From Scandinavium vulneris_A (lineage in GTDB: Bacteria; Pseudomonadota; Gammaproteobacteria; Enterobacterales; Enterobacteriaceae), in the NCBI GenBank assembly GCA_046518185.1, contig JBKGRZ010000001.1, positions 1,612,001-1,676,000 of the forward strand: DNA of 64,000 bases, in the 5' to 3' direction. The position numbers and the translations under genes are program-made. The notes below the pieces were generated by a model. It did not search any database and was not told where the DNA came from. It worked only from the letters and a program-made list of their open reading frames with translations. The stretch's first letter is position 1, and each line of letters begins with the position of its first letter. Positions 9,158 through 18,589 of this stretch are shown here, in pieces.

Positions 9158-10477
9158 TTAATGCGCGCTGGAGGTCACCTGACGGCCTGCTGCGCGATCC
9201 CATCCCATCGCCAATACGGCGGCGACGATAGTTGGCATCAGCCATGCCAGACCTTGCTCGGCCAGCGGCAGATGCGCGGTCCAGGCTGGCAGAATGTCGG
9301 CGAATGCGGAGGCTTTCACACCGTCCAGCAGACCGAACACCAGGCTGATAAACATCGCCGGGGCAATCACGCGGGACGAATTATGCCACCAACCGCGGGT
9401 AAAACTTAATACTACCAGTGCGATACAGGGCGGATAAATCGCCGTCAGCACCGGAATTGAAATCTGAATCAGGTGGCTGAGGCCCAAATTGGACACCACC
9501 ATCGAGAACAGACCCAGGATAAACACCAGTGAACGGTAGGACAGCGGCAGGTATTGGGAGAAGAACTCCGCACAGGCGGTGGTCAGGCCAACCGCGGTAA
9601 CCATGCAGGCGATGAAAATCAATGCTGCCAGCAGGAAGCTGCCCGCGCCACCAAAGGTGTGCTGCACATACGCATGAAGAATCGCCGCGCCGTTAGCGTT
9701 TTGGTCGACCAAGGTCGCACTGTCGGAACCCAGACGGAACAGGGCCAGATACAGCAGGGTCAAACCCACACCCGCCATCAGGCCAGCCCACACGGTATAA
9801 CGGGTCAGCAGACGCGCGTCGGTCACACCGCGAGAACGCGCGGCGTTAACGATAACGATGCCGAACACCATCGCGCCGAGGGTGTCCATGGTCAGGTAGC
9901 CATTCACGAAGCCGTTAGAGAACGGTGCGGTCTGGTAGGCATCCAGCGCATGGCTGATAGAGCCTGCAGGCCACATCAACGCGGCAATAGACAGCACCAC
10001 CAGGGCGACAATTTTCAACGGTGCCAGGAAGTTGCCTACGGTATCGAGCAGTTTGCCCGGATAGAGTGACACCAGGATAACCAGTGCGAAATAGATAACG
10101 CTGTAGATAAGCAGCGGCAGTGCGCCGTCACCGGTCAGCGGCGCGATACCGACTTCAAACGAAACGGTCGCGGTACGGGGGGTCGCAAACAGCGGCCCTA
10201 CCGCCAGATAGCACACCACCGCCAGCAGAATGCCCGCCACTTTGCCGATTGGCGTGCTGAGGCTATCGACCCCGCCACCGACTTTTGCCAGCGCAACGAT
10301 GGTCAGAACCGGCAGGCCAACGCCCGTAATCAGGAAGCCCAAAGCCGCAGTCCAGACGTGCTCGCCTGCCTGCAAACCGACCATTGGAGGGAAGATAATG
10401 TTGCCCGCGCCAACGAACAACGCAAAGGTCATAAAGCCCAACGCGATGATATCGCGTGATTTTAACTGATGGGTCAT
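9158..10477 (-). CDS. brnQ: branched-chain amino acid carrier (LIV-II)
   Basis: 439 residues from the ATG at 10477, identical in length to E. coli BrnQ and highly similar from MTHQLKSRDIIALGF to AGRQVTSSAH. It is a sodium- or proton-coupled inner-membrane carrier for leucine, isoleucine and valine, with about 12 membrane helices. It is downstream of phoR in the same direction but separated by a 418-base gap that includes the phoR terminator, so it has its own promoter. Confidence 0.96.
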   Translation of the reverse strand: MTHQLKSRDIIALGFMTFALFVGAGNIIFPPMVGLQAGEHVWTAALGFLITGVGLPVLTIVALAKVGGGVDSLSTPIGKVAGILLAVVCYLAVGPLFATPRTATVSFEVGIAPLTGDGALPLLIYSVIYFALVILVSLYPGKLLDTVGNFLAPLKIVALVVLSIAALMWPAGSISHALDAYQTAPFSNGFVNGYLTMDTLGAMVFGIVIVNAARSRGVTDARLLTRYTVWAGLMAGVGLTLLYLALFRLGSDSATLVDQNANGAAILHAYVQHTFGGAGSFLLAALIFIACMVTAVGLTTACAEFFSQYLPLSYRSLVFILGLFSMVVSNLGLSHLIQISIPVLTAIYPPCIALVVLSFTRGWWHNSSRVIAPAMFISLVFGLLDGVKASAFADILPAWTAHLPLAEQGLAWLMPTIVAAVLAMGWDRAAGRQVTSSAH

Positions 10478-10895
10478 AAACTCTTTACTGCCTGTGGATG
10501 TGGTGTTGAAAGAAAAAAATCGTCGCGCTAATCCTTGCGGAACCGATGCGGAAAAGAACAACTATGGCGAATAATGCAGTGGGAAACACTCCCAACGTTC
10601 GCGCGCAAAGAATAGTTATTGGGTTTATCGCGCAAAGGCAGTCAGACTGCGACTGCATGGGGGGCAATTTAAACGCTTATAACGTTTTAAAGCAATAAGG
10701 GATCGTGAAACCAGAGGATTATAGCAAGATCGAATTTACTCTCAGCATGATTAACCGGATTTACGAAAAACCTCTGGCCAATCATGCGAACAAAAAAGCA
10801 ACAGACGTTCGTTAATTGTTCGCCGTCTGGTTAACTGGAAAGTTAAAAAACCGGCTTGCGCCGGTCTTTGTCAATTTTTCCTGACATCCCTGCCA
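10478..10895. other. brnQ-phoR intergenic region (418 bp)
   Basis: Holds the brnQ promoter region near 10480-10700 (AT-rich stretches such as TATAACGTTTTAAAGCAATA) and the phoR terminator at 10844-10865. The short frames here have no similarity or coding character that I can see. Confidence 0.5.
10844..10865 (-). terminator. terminator of the phoBR operon
   Basis: ACCGGC (10850-10855), loop TTGC, GCCGGT (10860-10865), preceded on the plus strand by six A's, i.e. a U-run for the leftward phoR transcript. It lies 31 bases past the phoR stop. Confidence 0.8.
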
Positions 10896-12191
10896 TCAAT
10901 CGCTTTTTTTGGCAATTAAACGTTCCGGCAACAGGAAGCTAAAGCGGGTCATTTTGCCGGGGATGCTTTCGATATCGAGGCGACTTTCGTGATGATTGAC
11001 CGCATGTTTGACGATAGCCAGCCCTAAGCCACTGCCGCCGGTTTGCCGGGAACGGGCTTTATCGACGCGGTAGAAGCGCTCCGTCAGGCGTGGAATGTGT
11101 TCCGGCCCGATACCCGGCCCGTTATCTTCCACGCTGAACAGCGCCCCGTGCGGCGCGCGTTGCCAGCGCACACTAATTTCCGTGCCTTCCGGGGTATGGT
11201 TTACCGCGTTATACACCAGGTTGGAGATGGCGCTGCGCAGTTGCTCCTCGCTCCCCAGCACCTGCAAGTCGTCTTCAACATCGAAATGCAGAGTATGCTT
11301 CTGCTGGCTGAGCGTTTGCGCCTCGCGCTCCACGACCCGTAGCATCATCGGCACATCTATCTTTTCGTTCAGCGCCGCCAGCGGAGCGGCTTCAATACGC
11401 GACAAGGTGAGTAGCTGACGCACCAGGCCTTCCATGCGCTGGGTTTGTTCGCGCATGGTGTGCAGCGCTTTTTCACGCGGCGCACCTTCCAGCGTCTGCT
11501 CCTGCATCATCTCCAGATAGCCCTGCAACACCGTTAACGGCGTGCGCAACTCATGGCTGACGTTGGCAAAAAAGTTCCGCCGGGCACCTTCTAACTGGTG
11601 CATTTGGGTCACGTCGCGCGCCACTAAAAGGAGCTGTTGTTCGGTGTAGGGCATCACGCGGATTTCCAGATGCCGTCCGGTGTTGAGCACCAGATTGAGC
11701 GGTTTGCTGAAATCGCGGGATTTGAGATAGCGGGAAAATTCAGGATAGCGCAGCAGGTTGAGGATATTTTGTCCGTTATCGTCCGGCCAGCGCAGATTCA
11801 GCATCTGCTGGGCCAGGCCGTTACACCAGAACATTGCCCCTTCTTCGGTGGTCAGAACCACCGCATCGGGCAGCGATTCCGCCCCGCTACGAAAGCGTTT
11901 GATCAGACTGCCCAGCTCGCGACGACGCTTTTTATTACGCATCTGCATCTGGTGCAGGCCGTACAGCAACGGTTCCCAACTGCCACTGCCCGGCGGTGGG
12001 GTCATGCTGCGGTCGACCCATAACCACCACGACAGACGCAGTAAGTTCCAGAAATGCCAGACCAACAGTCCGGTCACAGCCGCCAGTAAAAACCACGGCA
12101 GATACCCGAAAATTGCCCCAAGGATCAGGGCCGGAATACAACAGAGGATCAGCTCAAAAACCAGCCTTTTCCATGACAGCCGTTCAAGCAC
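10896..12191 (-). CDS. phoR: phosphate regulon sensor histidine kinase
   Basis: 431 residues with a GTG start at 12191, as in E. coli. The order is: membrane segments within residues 8-60; linker; PAS domain about 95-190; HisKA with the phospho-acceptor His near 213 in FFANVSHELRTPL; HATPase with NLVYNAVNHTPEG (N box), VEDNGPGI (G1) and GGSGLGLAIVKH (G2). With the PstSCAB-PhoU system it senses external phosphate and phosphorylates or dephosphorylates PhoB. It lies 21 bases after phoB in one operon driven from the Pho box upstream of phoB, followed by a clear terminator. Confidence 0.97.
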   Translation of the reverse strand: MLERLSWKRLVFELILCCIPALILGAIFGYLPWFLLAAVTGLLVWHFWNLLRLSWWLWVDRSMTPPPGSGSWEPLLYGLHQMQMRNKKRRRELGSLIKRFRSGAESLPDAVVLTTEEGAMFWCNGLAQQMLNLRWPDDNGQNILNLLRYPEFSRYLKSRDFSKPLNLVLNTGRHLEIRVMPYTEQQLLLVARDVTQMHQLEGARRNFFANVSHELRTPLTVLQGYLEMMQEQTLEGAPREKALHTMREQTQRMEGLVRQLLTLSRIEAAPLAALNEKIDVPMMLRVVEREAQTLSQQKHTLHFDVEDDLQVLGSEEQLRSAISNLVYNAVNHTPEGTEISVRWQRAPHGALFSVEDNGPGIGPEHIPRLTERFYRVDKARSRQTGGSGLGLAIVKHAVNHHESRLDIESIPGKMTRFSFLLPERLIAKKSD

Positions 12192-12212
12192 GGGTCACAC
12201 TCCAGTCAATTA

Positions 12213-12902
12213 TCAGAAACGGGCTGAAAAACGATAACCCGTGCCGCGAACGGTTTGCACCATCCGGTCGTGACCGCTGTGTTCCAGCGCTTTACGCAGG
12301 CGACGGATATGCACATCCACCGTTCTGTCTTCTACATACACGTTGGTGCCCCAGACGTTGTTCAGCAGCTGTTCGCGGCTGTACACGCGTTCCGGATGGG
12401 TCATGAAGAAGTGCAGCAGTTTAAACTCGGTCGGGCCCATGTCCAGCGGGTTTTCACCGGTCATGACCCGATGGGAAGATGGGTCGAGGCTCAGACCCTG
12501 CATTTCAATCACCTCTTCCACCGCCATTGGCGAGATACGACGCATCACAGCTTTAATACGCGCCACCAGCTCTTTCGGCGAGAAAGGCTTGGTAATGTAA
12601 TCGTCAGCCCCGGTTTCCAGGCCACGCACCCGGTCTTCTTCTTCGCCGCGCGCGGTCAGCATCACCACCGGGATATCGCGCGTCATCGACTCACGCTTCA
12701 AATGCTTAATAAACTGAATGCCCGATCCCCCCGGTAGCATCCAGTCGAGCAGGACCAAATCAGGCCACGGCTCGTTCAGTTGATTAACCGCACTGTCATA
12801 ATCTTCCGCTTCAACCGGCTGAAAGCCATTTTGCTCCAGGACGAAGCACACCATTTCGCGAATTGGAGCTTCATCTTCAACGACCAGAATACGTCTCGCC
12901 AT
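12213..12902 (-). CDS. phoB: phosphate regulon response regulator
   Basis: 229 residues, the E. coli length. The receiver domain (1-120) has the phospho-acceptor Asp in LVLLDWMLPGGSG (about D53) and the switch Lys in YITKPFSPKEL. The OmpR/PhoB winged helix (about 130-229) includes VEDRTVDVHIRRLRKAL. It activates phosphate-starvation genes by binding Pho boxes. The operon is autoregulated: a Pho box lies about 47-76 bases upstream. Confidence 0.98.
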   Translation of the reverse strand: MARRILVVEDEAPIREMVCFVLEQNGFQPVEAEDYDSAVNQLNEPWPDLVLLDWMLPGGSGIQFIKHLKRESMTRDIPVVMLTARGEEEDRVRGLETGADDYITKPFSPKELVARIKAVMRRISPMAVEEVIEMQGLSLDPSSHRVMTGENPLDMGPTEFKLLHFFMTHPERVYSREQLLNNVWGTNVYVEDRTVDVHIRRLRKALEHSGHDRMVQTVRGTGYRFSARF

Positions 12903-12948
12903 TATTTATCCTGTTTATTAATCATATGCGTATTATTCGGCGTCATTA

Positions 12949-12978
12949 TGCGTCAGATTTATGACAGATTTATGATAG
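12949..12978 (-). promoter_or_regulatory. Pho box upstream of phoB
   Basis: On the minus strand, three 11-base-spaced half-sites: CTATCAT, CTGTCAT and CTGACGC, separated by AAAT. This fits the PhoB consensus of CTGTCAT direct repeats with A/T-rich spacers. Its position predicts autoregulation of phoBR; it lies about 90 bases from the divergent sbcD start. Confidence 0.85.
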
Positions 12979-13067
12979 TGGGTTTTAACATTATGACACT
13001 GAAAAACTGCTGTCATTGCCCTGTTATCTATATACTGACGCCCACGCTTTTCCGCCACGGGTTTATT

Positions 13068-14270
13068 ATGCGCATCCTTCACACCTCCGACTGGCACCTT
13101 GGCCAGAATTTTTACAGCAAAAGCCGCGCTGCAGAACATCAGGCTTTTCTCGACTGGCTGCTGGAAACGGCACAGGCACAACAGGTGGATGCGATTATCG
13201 TGGCGGGCGATATTTTCGATACCGGGTCACCGCCAAGCTACGCCCGCGAACTGTACAACCGCTTCGTGGTGAAATTGCAGCAAACCGGCTGCCATCTGGT
13301 GGTGCTGGCAGGGAACCATGACTCGGTGGCAACGTTGAACGAATCCCGCGATATCCTGGCGTTTCTCAACACCACCGTGGTGGCGGGCAGTGGTATGTCT
13401 CCATGCGTACTCAACCGCCGGGACGGCACGCCGGGGGCGATTTTCTGCCCGGTGCCTTTTTTACGTCCGCGGGATGTGATTGTCAGCCAGGCCGGGTCAA
13501 CGGCAGGCGAAAAGCAGCAGCATTTATTACAGGCAATTACCGATTACTATCAGCAGCAGTATCAGCAGGCCTGTGAAATACGCGGCGAGCGTGAGCTACC
13601 GATTATCGCCAGCGGCCATCTGACCACCGTCGGGGCCAGTAAAAGTGACGCGGTACGTGACATCTATATCGGCACACTCGATGCCTTCCCGGCGCAAAAT
13701 TTCCCGCCGGTGGATTACATCGCCCTCGGTCATATTCACCGGGCGCAGAAAATTGGCGGCAGCGAGCACATTCGCTACTGCGGTTCGCCAATTTCCCTGA
13801 GCTTCGATGAAACCGGGAAAGCCAAAACCGTCAACCTGGTGAGTTTCAGCGCCGGTAAACTGGCCGAGGTGACACCGCTTGAGGTGCCGGTCACGCAACA
13901 ACTGGCGGTGCTGAAAGGCGATTTCGCCAGCATCAGCGCCCAACTGGAACAGTGGCGCGACGGCGATACCCGCGCCCCGGTGTGGCTGGATATCGAAATC
14001 ACCAGCGACGAATATCTGCATGACATCCAACGTAAAATTCAGGCCCTGACCGATGAACTTCCGGTCGAGGTGCTGCTGGTGCGCCGCAGCCGCGAACAGC
14101 GCGAGCGTATTCTGGCCAACGAACACCTCGAAACCCTGAGCGAGCTAAAAGTAGAAGACGTTTTTGCGCGTCGTCTGGCGCTGGAAACGCTGGAAGAGCC
14201 GCAGCAACAGCGCCTGTATCAGCTGTTTAACGAAACGCTGGGCGCGCTTTCCGGGGAGGAACAGCCATGA
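13068..14270 (+). CDS. sbcD: SbcCD nuclease subunit D
   Basis: 400 residues from the ATG at 13068 (MRILHTSDWHLGQNFY), matching E. coli SbcD. The frame is open further upstream, but the extra part runs into phoB and lacks similarity. Metallophosphoesterase motifs of the Mre11 family are visible: DWHLG (D8, H10), VAGDIFDTG, LAGNHDS, SGHLT and LGHIHRAQ. With SbcC it forms a Mn-dependent nuclease that cleaves hairpins and protein-blocked ends left by replicated palindromes. The stop overlaps the sbcC start (ATGA), giving translational coupling. Confidence 0.97.
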   Translation: MRILHTSDWHLGQNFYSKSRAAEHQAFLDWLLETAQAQQVDAIIVAGDIFDTGSPPSYARELYNRFVVKLQQTGCHLVVLAGNHDSVATLNESRDILAFLNTTVVAGSGMSPCVLNRRDGTPGAIFCPVPFLRPRDVIVSQAGSTAGEKQQHLLQAITDYYQQQYQQACEIRGERELPIIASGHLTTVGASKSDAVRDIYIGTLDAFPAQNFPPVDYIALGHIHRAQKIGGSEHIRYCGSPISLSFDETGKAKTVNLVSFSAGKLAEVTPLEVPVTQQLAVLKGDFASISAQLEQWRDGDTRAPVWLDIEITSDEYLHDIQRKIQALTDELPVEVLLVRRSREQRERILANEHLETLSELKVEDVFARRLALETLEEPQQQRLYQLFNETLGALSGEEQP

Positions 14271-17200
14271 AAATTTTGAGCCTGCGTCTGAAGAACCTCA
14301 ACTCATTAAAGGGCGAGTGGAAAATTGATTTCACCGCTGAGCCGTTTGCCAGCAACGGTTTGTTTGCCATTACCGGGCCAACCGGGGCGGGAAAAACCAC
14401 CCTGCTCGATGCCATCTGTTTGGCGCTGTATCACGAAACGCCGCGCCTGAGCACCCTGTCGCAATCGCAAAACGATCTGATGACCCGCGATACCGCCGAA
14501 TGCCTGGCGGAAGTGGAGTTTGAAGTCAAAGGCGTGGCGTATCGCGCCTTCTGGAGCCAGAACCGCGCCCGTAACCAGCCGGACGGTAACCTGCAGGCCC
14601 CGCGCGTGGAGCTGGCGCGCTGTGACGATGGCAAGATCCTCGCTGAAAAAGTGAAGGACAAACTGGATCTCACCGCCTCGCTGACCGGGCTAGACTATGG
14701 CCGTTTCACCCGCTCGATGATGCTGTCTCAGGGGCAGTTTGCCGCCTTCCTCAACGCCAAACCGAAAGAGCGTGCCGAGCTACTGGAAGAGCTGACCGGC
14801 ACCGAAATTTACGGTCAGATTTCGGCCAGGGTGTTTGAGAAGCATAAGGAAGCCAAAATCGCGCTGGAAAAATTGCAGGCGCAGGCGTCCGGTATGATTT
14901 TGCTGAATGACGAGCAACAGCAGGCGTTGCAGCAACGTTTGCAGGCACTTACTGACGAAGAAAAGCAGCAGCAAACCGAGCAGCTTCGCACACAACTCTG
15001 GCAGCAGTGGCTCAGCCGGGAAACAGAGTTAGCTGAAGCGCAGGCGCGCTCGCAGTCGGCCCTGACGGCAGCCCAGGCGGCGCTGAACACCGCCCAGCCG
15101 CAGCTCGCCACGCTGGCACAGGCCCAGCCCGCCGACAGATTGCGCCCGCTATGGGTCCGTCTTCAGGACAGCCAAACCGCACTGACGCAAACGCATCAGC
15201 AATCGGAAGAAGTAAATACTCGCTTACAGAGCCAGCTGGCGCTACGTGGGCGTTTGCGCCTCAGCGCCGAGCGGCAGCATCAGCAGTTGTCCGCCAGCCA
15301 GAAAACCCTCACCGACTGGCTTACCGCCCATGAACATCATCGCCACTGGCAGCGCGAGCTGACCGGCTGGCGAGCGGCCTTTAGTCAGCAGGCCCGCGAG
15401 ACGGCACAATTACAGACCGTTATCCAACGCGAAAACGAGGTTACGCGCCAGCTCAACGCCCTACCGCCGACCACGCTTACCCTCGATGAGCCCGCCGTGG
15501 CGACCGCGCTGGAACAGCACAGCGCCGCCCGCCCGCTACGACAGCAGTTGAACGTCCTGCAAAGCCAATTCCAGCCACTGAAAAAGCGCCGCGAACAGCT
15601 GCAAACGCTGTTAATCCAGCGTCAGCAGGAACGGGAAAAAGGCGAAGCCGAACTGGCCAGCCGCCGCCAGCAATACAAAGAAAAACTGCAGCAGTTCAAC
15701 GACGTCAGAACGCTGTGCGAGCAAGAGAAAATCATTGCGAAGCTCACCGATGAACGCGCCCGTTTACAACCCGGCGCACCTTGCCCACTTTGCGGTTCGG
15801 CTGAACATCCGGCGATTGCCGAGTATCAGGCCTTAAAGCCAGGCGTAAACGAAGCCCGCCGCGATGCGCTTGAAAAAGAGGTCAAACAGATTGGCGAAGC
15901 CGGGGCCAGCCTGAAAGGCCAGCTCGACGCGCTGGTTAAGCAGCAGCAGGCCGAACAAAGCGAGCTGCAGTCGGTAGCCGAACAGGAGCAAGCGCTCACC
16001 TCCCAGTGGCAAACCACGGTGGCTGGTTTGCAGATTGCCCTCACGCCGGAAGATGACATCGCGGCCTGGCTGAGCGAGCAGGAAAACTACGAACAGCAGC
16101 TGTATCAGCACAGCCAGCGTCTGAATCTGCAACGTCAGATGCTGGAGCTAAAAAACCAGCGCAGCACGCTAGAGCAGGAGATGGCGCAGCGCCAGCAAAC
16201 GCTGAGTGACACTCTCGCCGGGTTTGGCCTGACGCTCCCCGCAAACGGTGAAGAGGCCGCCTGGCTGGCGGCGCGTGAAGCGGAAAGCCAGCAGTGGCAG
16301 ACGCAAACCGAACAGCAGCAATCTGTTCAGCAGAAGCTGGCTCAACTGCAACCGCTGCTGGATACCCTGCCGGCTGAGGCCGCAAATGAAGATCGCGCCC
16401 CGGTGGCGCTCGACGGCTGGCAACAGGTGCATCACGACTGCGTGTCGCTGCACAGCCAGTGGCAGACGTTACAGCAGCAGGAAAACCAGCAGCGTGAGCG
16501 TCTGACCCTGGCGCAGAAAGAGTTTGATTCCGCACTCAGCGCCAGCCAGTTTGCCAGCCAAGCGGCGTTCCTGGCGGCGCTGCTCGATGATGAAACCCGC
16601 CGTCAGCTTGAAGACCTGAAACAGACGCTGGAAAACCAGCTCCAGCAACAACAGGCCCTGGCATCCCAGGCGCAACATGAACAGATTCACCACCGGCAGC
16701 AGCGACCGGAGGATTTAGCCGACACGCTAACCCGCGAACAGGTACAGATTCTGCTTGCCAACCTGGCACAGCGTCTGCGTGACAACAGCGCCGCGCAGGG
16801 TGAAATTCGCCAGCAGCTGAAACAGGACGCGGATAACCGCGCCCAACAGCAGTCGCTGATGGCTCAAATCGACGCCGCGGCGCAGACGCTGGAAGACTGG
16901 AGCTGGCTGAATGCGCTGATTGGCTCCAAAGAGGGCGACAAATTCCGTAAATTCGCCCAGGGCCTGACGCTGGATAATTTAGTGTGGCTGGCGAACGAAC
17001 AGCTCAGCCGCCTGCACGGGCGCTATCTGCTCAAACGCAAAGCCAGTGAAGCGCTGGAGCTGGAAGTGATGGACACCTGGCAGGCCGATGCGGTGCGCGA
17101 TACCCGCACGCTGTCCGGCGGGGAGAGTTTCCTCGTCAGCCTGGCCCTGGCCCTGGCGCTGTCGGATTTGGTCAGCCATAAAACACGTATCGATTCGCTG

Positions 17201-17416
17201 TTCCTTGATGAAGGCTTTGGCACGCTCGACAGCGAAACGCTGGATACCGCGCTGGACGCGCTCGATGCGCTGAACGCCAGCGGAAAAGTGATTGGTGTTA
17301 TCAGCCATGTGGATGCGATGAAAGAGCGGATCCCGGTGCAGATTAAAGTGAAGAAAATTAACGGGCTGGGATACAGCAAGCTGGATAAAAACTTTGCCGT
17401 GGAGCGGCCTGAATGA
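14267..17416 (+). CDS. sbcC: SbcCD nuclease ATPase subunit C
   Basis: 1049 residues, a Rad50-like SMC-type ATPase. Walker A GPTGAGKT is at 37-44; a long Gln-rich coiled coil covers about 190-870 and is broken by the zinc hook CPLC at 506-509. The signature LSGGES is near residue 948, with Walker B LFLDEGFGTLD after it. It bridges and opens DNA ends for SbcD. It overlaps sbcD by four bases and araJ by four bases, so the three genes form one tightly coupled unit. Confidence 0.97.
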   Translation: MKILSLRLKNLNSLKGEWKIDFTAEPFASNGLFAITGPTGAGKTTLLDAICLALYHETPRLSTLSQSQNDLMTRDTAECLAEVEFEVKGVAYRAFWSQNRARNQPDGNLQAPRVELARCDDGKILAEKVKDKLDLTASLTGLDYGRFTRSMMLSQGQFAAFLNAKPKERAELLEELTGTEIYGQISARVFEKHKEAKIALEKLQAQASGMILLNDEQQQALQQRLQALTDEEKQQQTEQLRTQLWQQWLSRETELAEAQARSQSALTAAQAALNTAQPQLATLAQAQPADRLRPLWVRLQDSQTALTQTHQQSEEVNTRLQSQLALRGRLRLSAERQHQQLSASQKTLTDWLTAHEHHRHWQRELTGWRAAFSQQARETAQLQTVIQRENEVTRQLNALPPTTLTLDEPAVATALEQHSAARPLRQQLNVLQSQFQPLKKRREQLQTLLIQRQQEREKGEAELASRRQQYKEKLQQFNDVRTLCEQEKIIAKLTDERARLQPGAPCPLCGSAEHPAIAEYQALKPGVNEARRDALEKEVKQIGEAGASLKGQLDALVKQQQAEQSELQSVAEQEQALTSQWQTTVAGLQIALTPEDDIAAWLSEQENYEQQLYQHSQRLNLQRQMLELKNQRSTLEQEMAQRQQTLSDTLAGFGLTLPANGEEAAWLAAREAESQQWQTQTEQQQSVQQKLAQLQPLLDTLPAEAANEDRAPVALDGWQQVHHDCVSLHSQWQTLQQQENQQRERLTLAQKEFDSALSASQFASQAAFLAALLDDETRRQLEDLKQTLENQLQQQQALASQAQHEQIHHRQQRPEDLADTLTREQVQILLANLAQRLRDNSAAQGEIRQQLKQDADNRAQQQSLMAQIDAAAQTLEDWSWLNALIGSKEGDKFRKFAQGLTLDNLVWLANEQLSRLHGRYLLKRKASEALELEVMDTWQADAVRDTRTLSGGESFLVSLALALALSDLVSHKTRIDSLFLDEGFGTLDSETLDTALDALDALNASGKVIGVISHVDAMKERIPVQIKVKKINGLGYSKLDKNFAVERPE

Positions 17417-18582
17417 AAAAAGTCATTTTATCGTTAGCGTTAGGCACCTTCGGCCTGGGCATGGCTGAATTTGGCATTATGGGGGTGCTGACCGAGCTTG
17501 CCCACAATGTGGGGATATCTATTCCCACAGCCGGGCATATGATCTCCTGGTATGCGTTCGGGGTGGTGATTGGGGCGCCTGTCATTGCCCTGTTTTCCAA
17601 TCGGTTTTCCCTCAAACATATTCTGATTTTTCTGGTAGCGATGTGCCTGGTGGGGAACGCGATGTTCACCCTGTCGTCGTCTTACTGGATGCTGGCAGCG
17701 GGCCGGATGGTGTCTGGTTTTCCACACGGCGCCTTCTTTGGCGTCGGCGCAATTATATTGTCAAAGCTCGCCAGCCCCGGCAAGGTAACGTCAGCCGTCG
17801 CGGGTATGGTCAGCGGCATGACCCTCGCCAACCTGCTCGGCGTGCCGCTTGGCACCTGGCTGAGCCAGGAATTTAGCTGGCGCTACACCTTTTTATTGAT
17901 CGCCATTTTTAATATTGCCGTGCTGACCGCAGTGATATTTTGGGTACCCAATATTTCCGATAATGCCAAAAGCAAACTGCGCGAGCAGTTTCACTTTCTG
18001 AAATCACCCGCGCCCTGGCTTATCTTCGCCGCGACCCTGTTCGGCAATGCCGGTGTCTTCGCGTGGTTTAGCTACATTAAGCCGTTCATGCTGACGGTCG
18101 CTGGTTTCAGCGAGGGGAAAATGACGATGATCATGATGCTCGCCGGGCTGGGTATGGTCTCGGGTAATCTTCTCAGTGGCCGCTTATCCGGAAAATACTC
18201 CCCGCTCAGTATCGCCATTGTGACGGATTTGATTATTGCGCTTTCGTTGGGTCTGCTGTTTTTGTTTGGCGACGACAAAATCGCGTCGCTCAGTCTGACA
18301 TTCATCTGCTGTATGGGCCTGTTTGCCCTTTCTGCACCCTTGCAAATTTTGCTGCTGCAAAATGCGAAAGGTGGCGAAATGCTGGGGGCTGCCGGGGGAC
18401 AAATGGCCTTTAATCTGGGGAGTGCCGTCGGCGCTTACTGTGGGGGAATGATGCTGACGGCGGGGTTTGCCTATAACTACGTGGCGCTCCCCGCGGCCCT
18501 GCTGTCATTTTTCGCGATGTCATCGCTGCTGGTTTATGCCTCCCGCAAACAGAAGCCTGCACCTGCGCTCTCGTCGACCTAA
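17413..18582 (+). CDS. araJ: MFS exporter AraJ
   Basis: 389 residues (E. coli 394), a major facilitator with about 12 helices and the drug/sugar-efflux type opening MKKVILSLALGTFGLGMAEF. The characteristic GRMVSGFPHGAFFGVGAI lies about residues 96-113. E. coli AraJ is arabinose-inducible but not needed for arabinose growth; its substrate is unknown. Here its ATG overlaps the sbcC stop, so basal expression is coupled to sbcDC. No CRP/AraC site upstream was recognised. Confidence 0.92.
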   Translation: MKKVILSLALGTFGLGMAEFGIMGVLTELAHNVGISIPTAGHMISWYAFGVVIGAPVIALFSNRFSLKHILIFLVAMCLVGNAMFTLSSSYWMLAAGRMVSGFPHGAFFGVGAIILSKLASPGKVTSAVAGMVSGMTLANLLGVPLGTWLSQEFSWRYTFLLIAIFNIAVLTAVIFWVPNISDNAKSKLREQFHFLKSPAPWLIFAATLFGNAGVFAWFSYIKPFMLTVAGFSEGKMTMIMMLAGLGMVSGNLLSGRLSGKYSPLSIAIVTDLIIALSLGLLFLFGDDKIASLSLTFICCMGLFALSAPLQILLLQNAKGGEMLGAAGGQMAFNLGSAVGAYCGGMMLTAGFAYNYVALPAALLSFFAMSSLLVYASRKQKPAPALSST

Positions 18583-18589
18583 ATGCGGA

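Noticed and set aside
12780..13067. Upstream extension of the sbcD frame
   Set aside because: It runs through phoB on the other strand and the Pho box; SbcD starts at 13068 as in E. coli.
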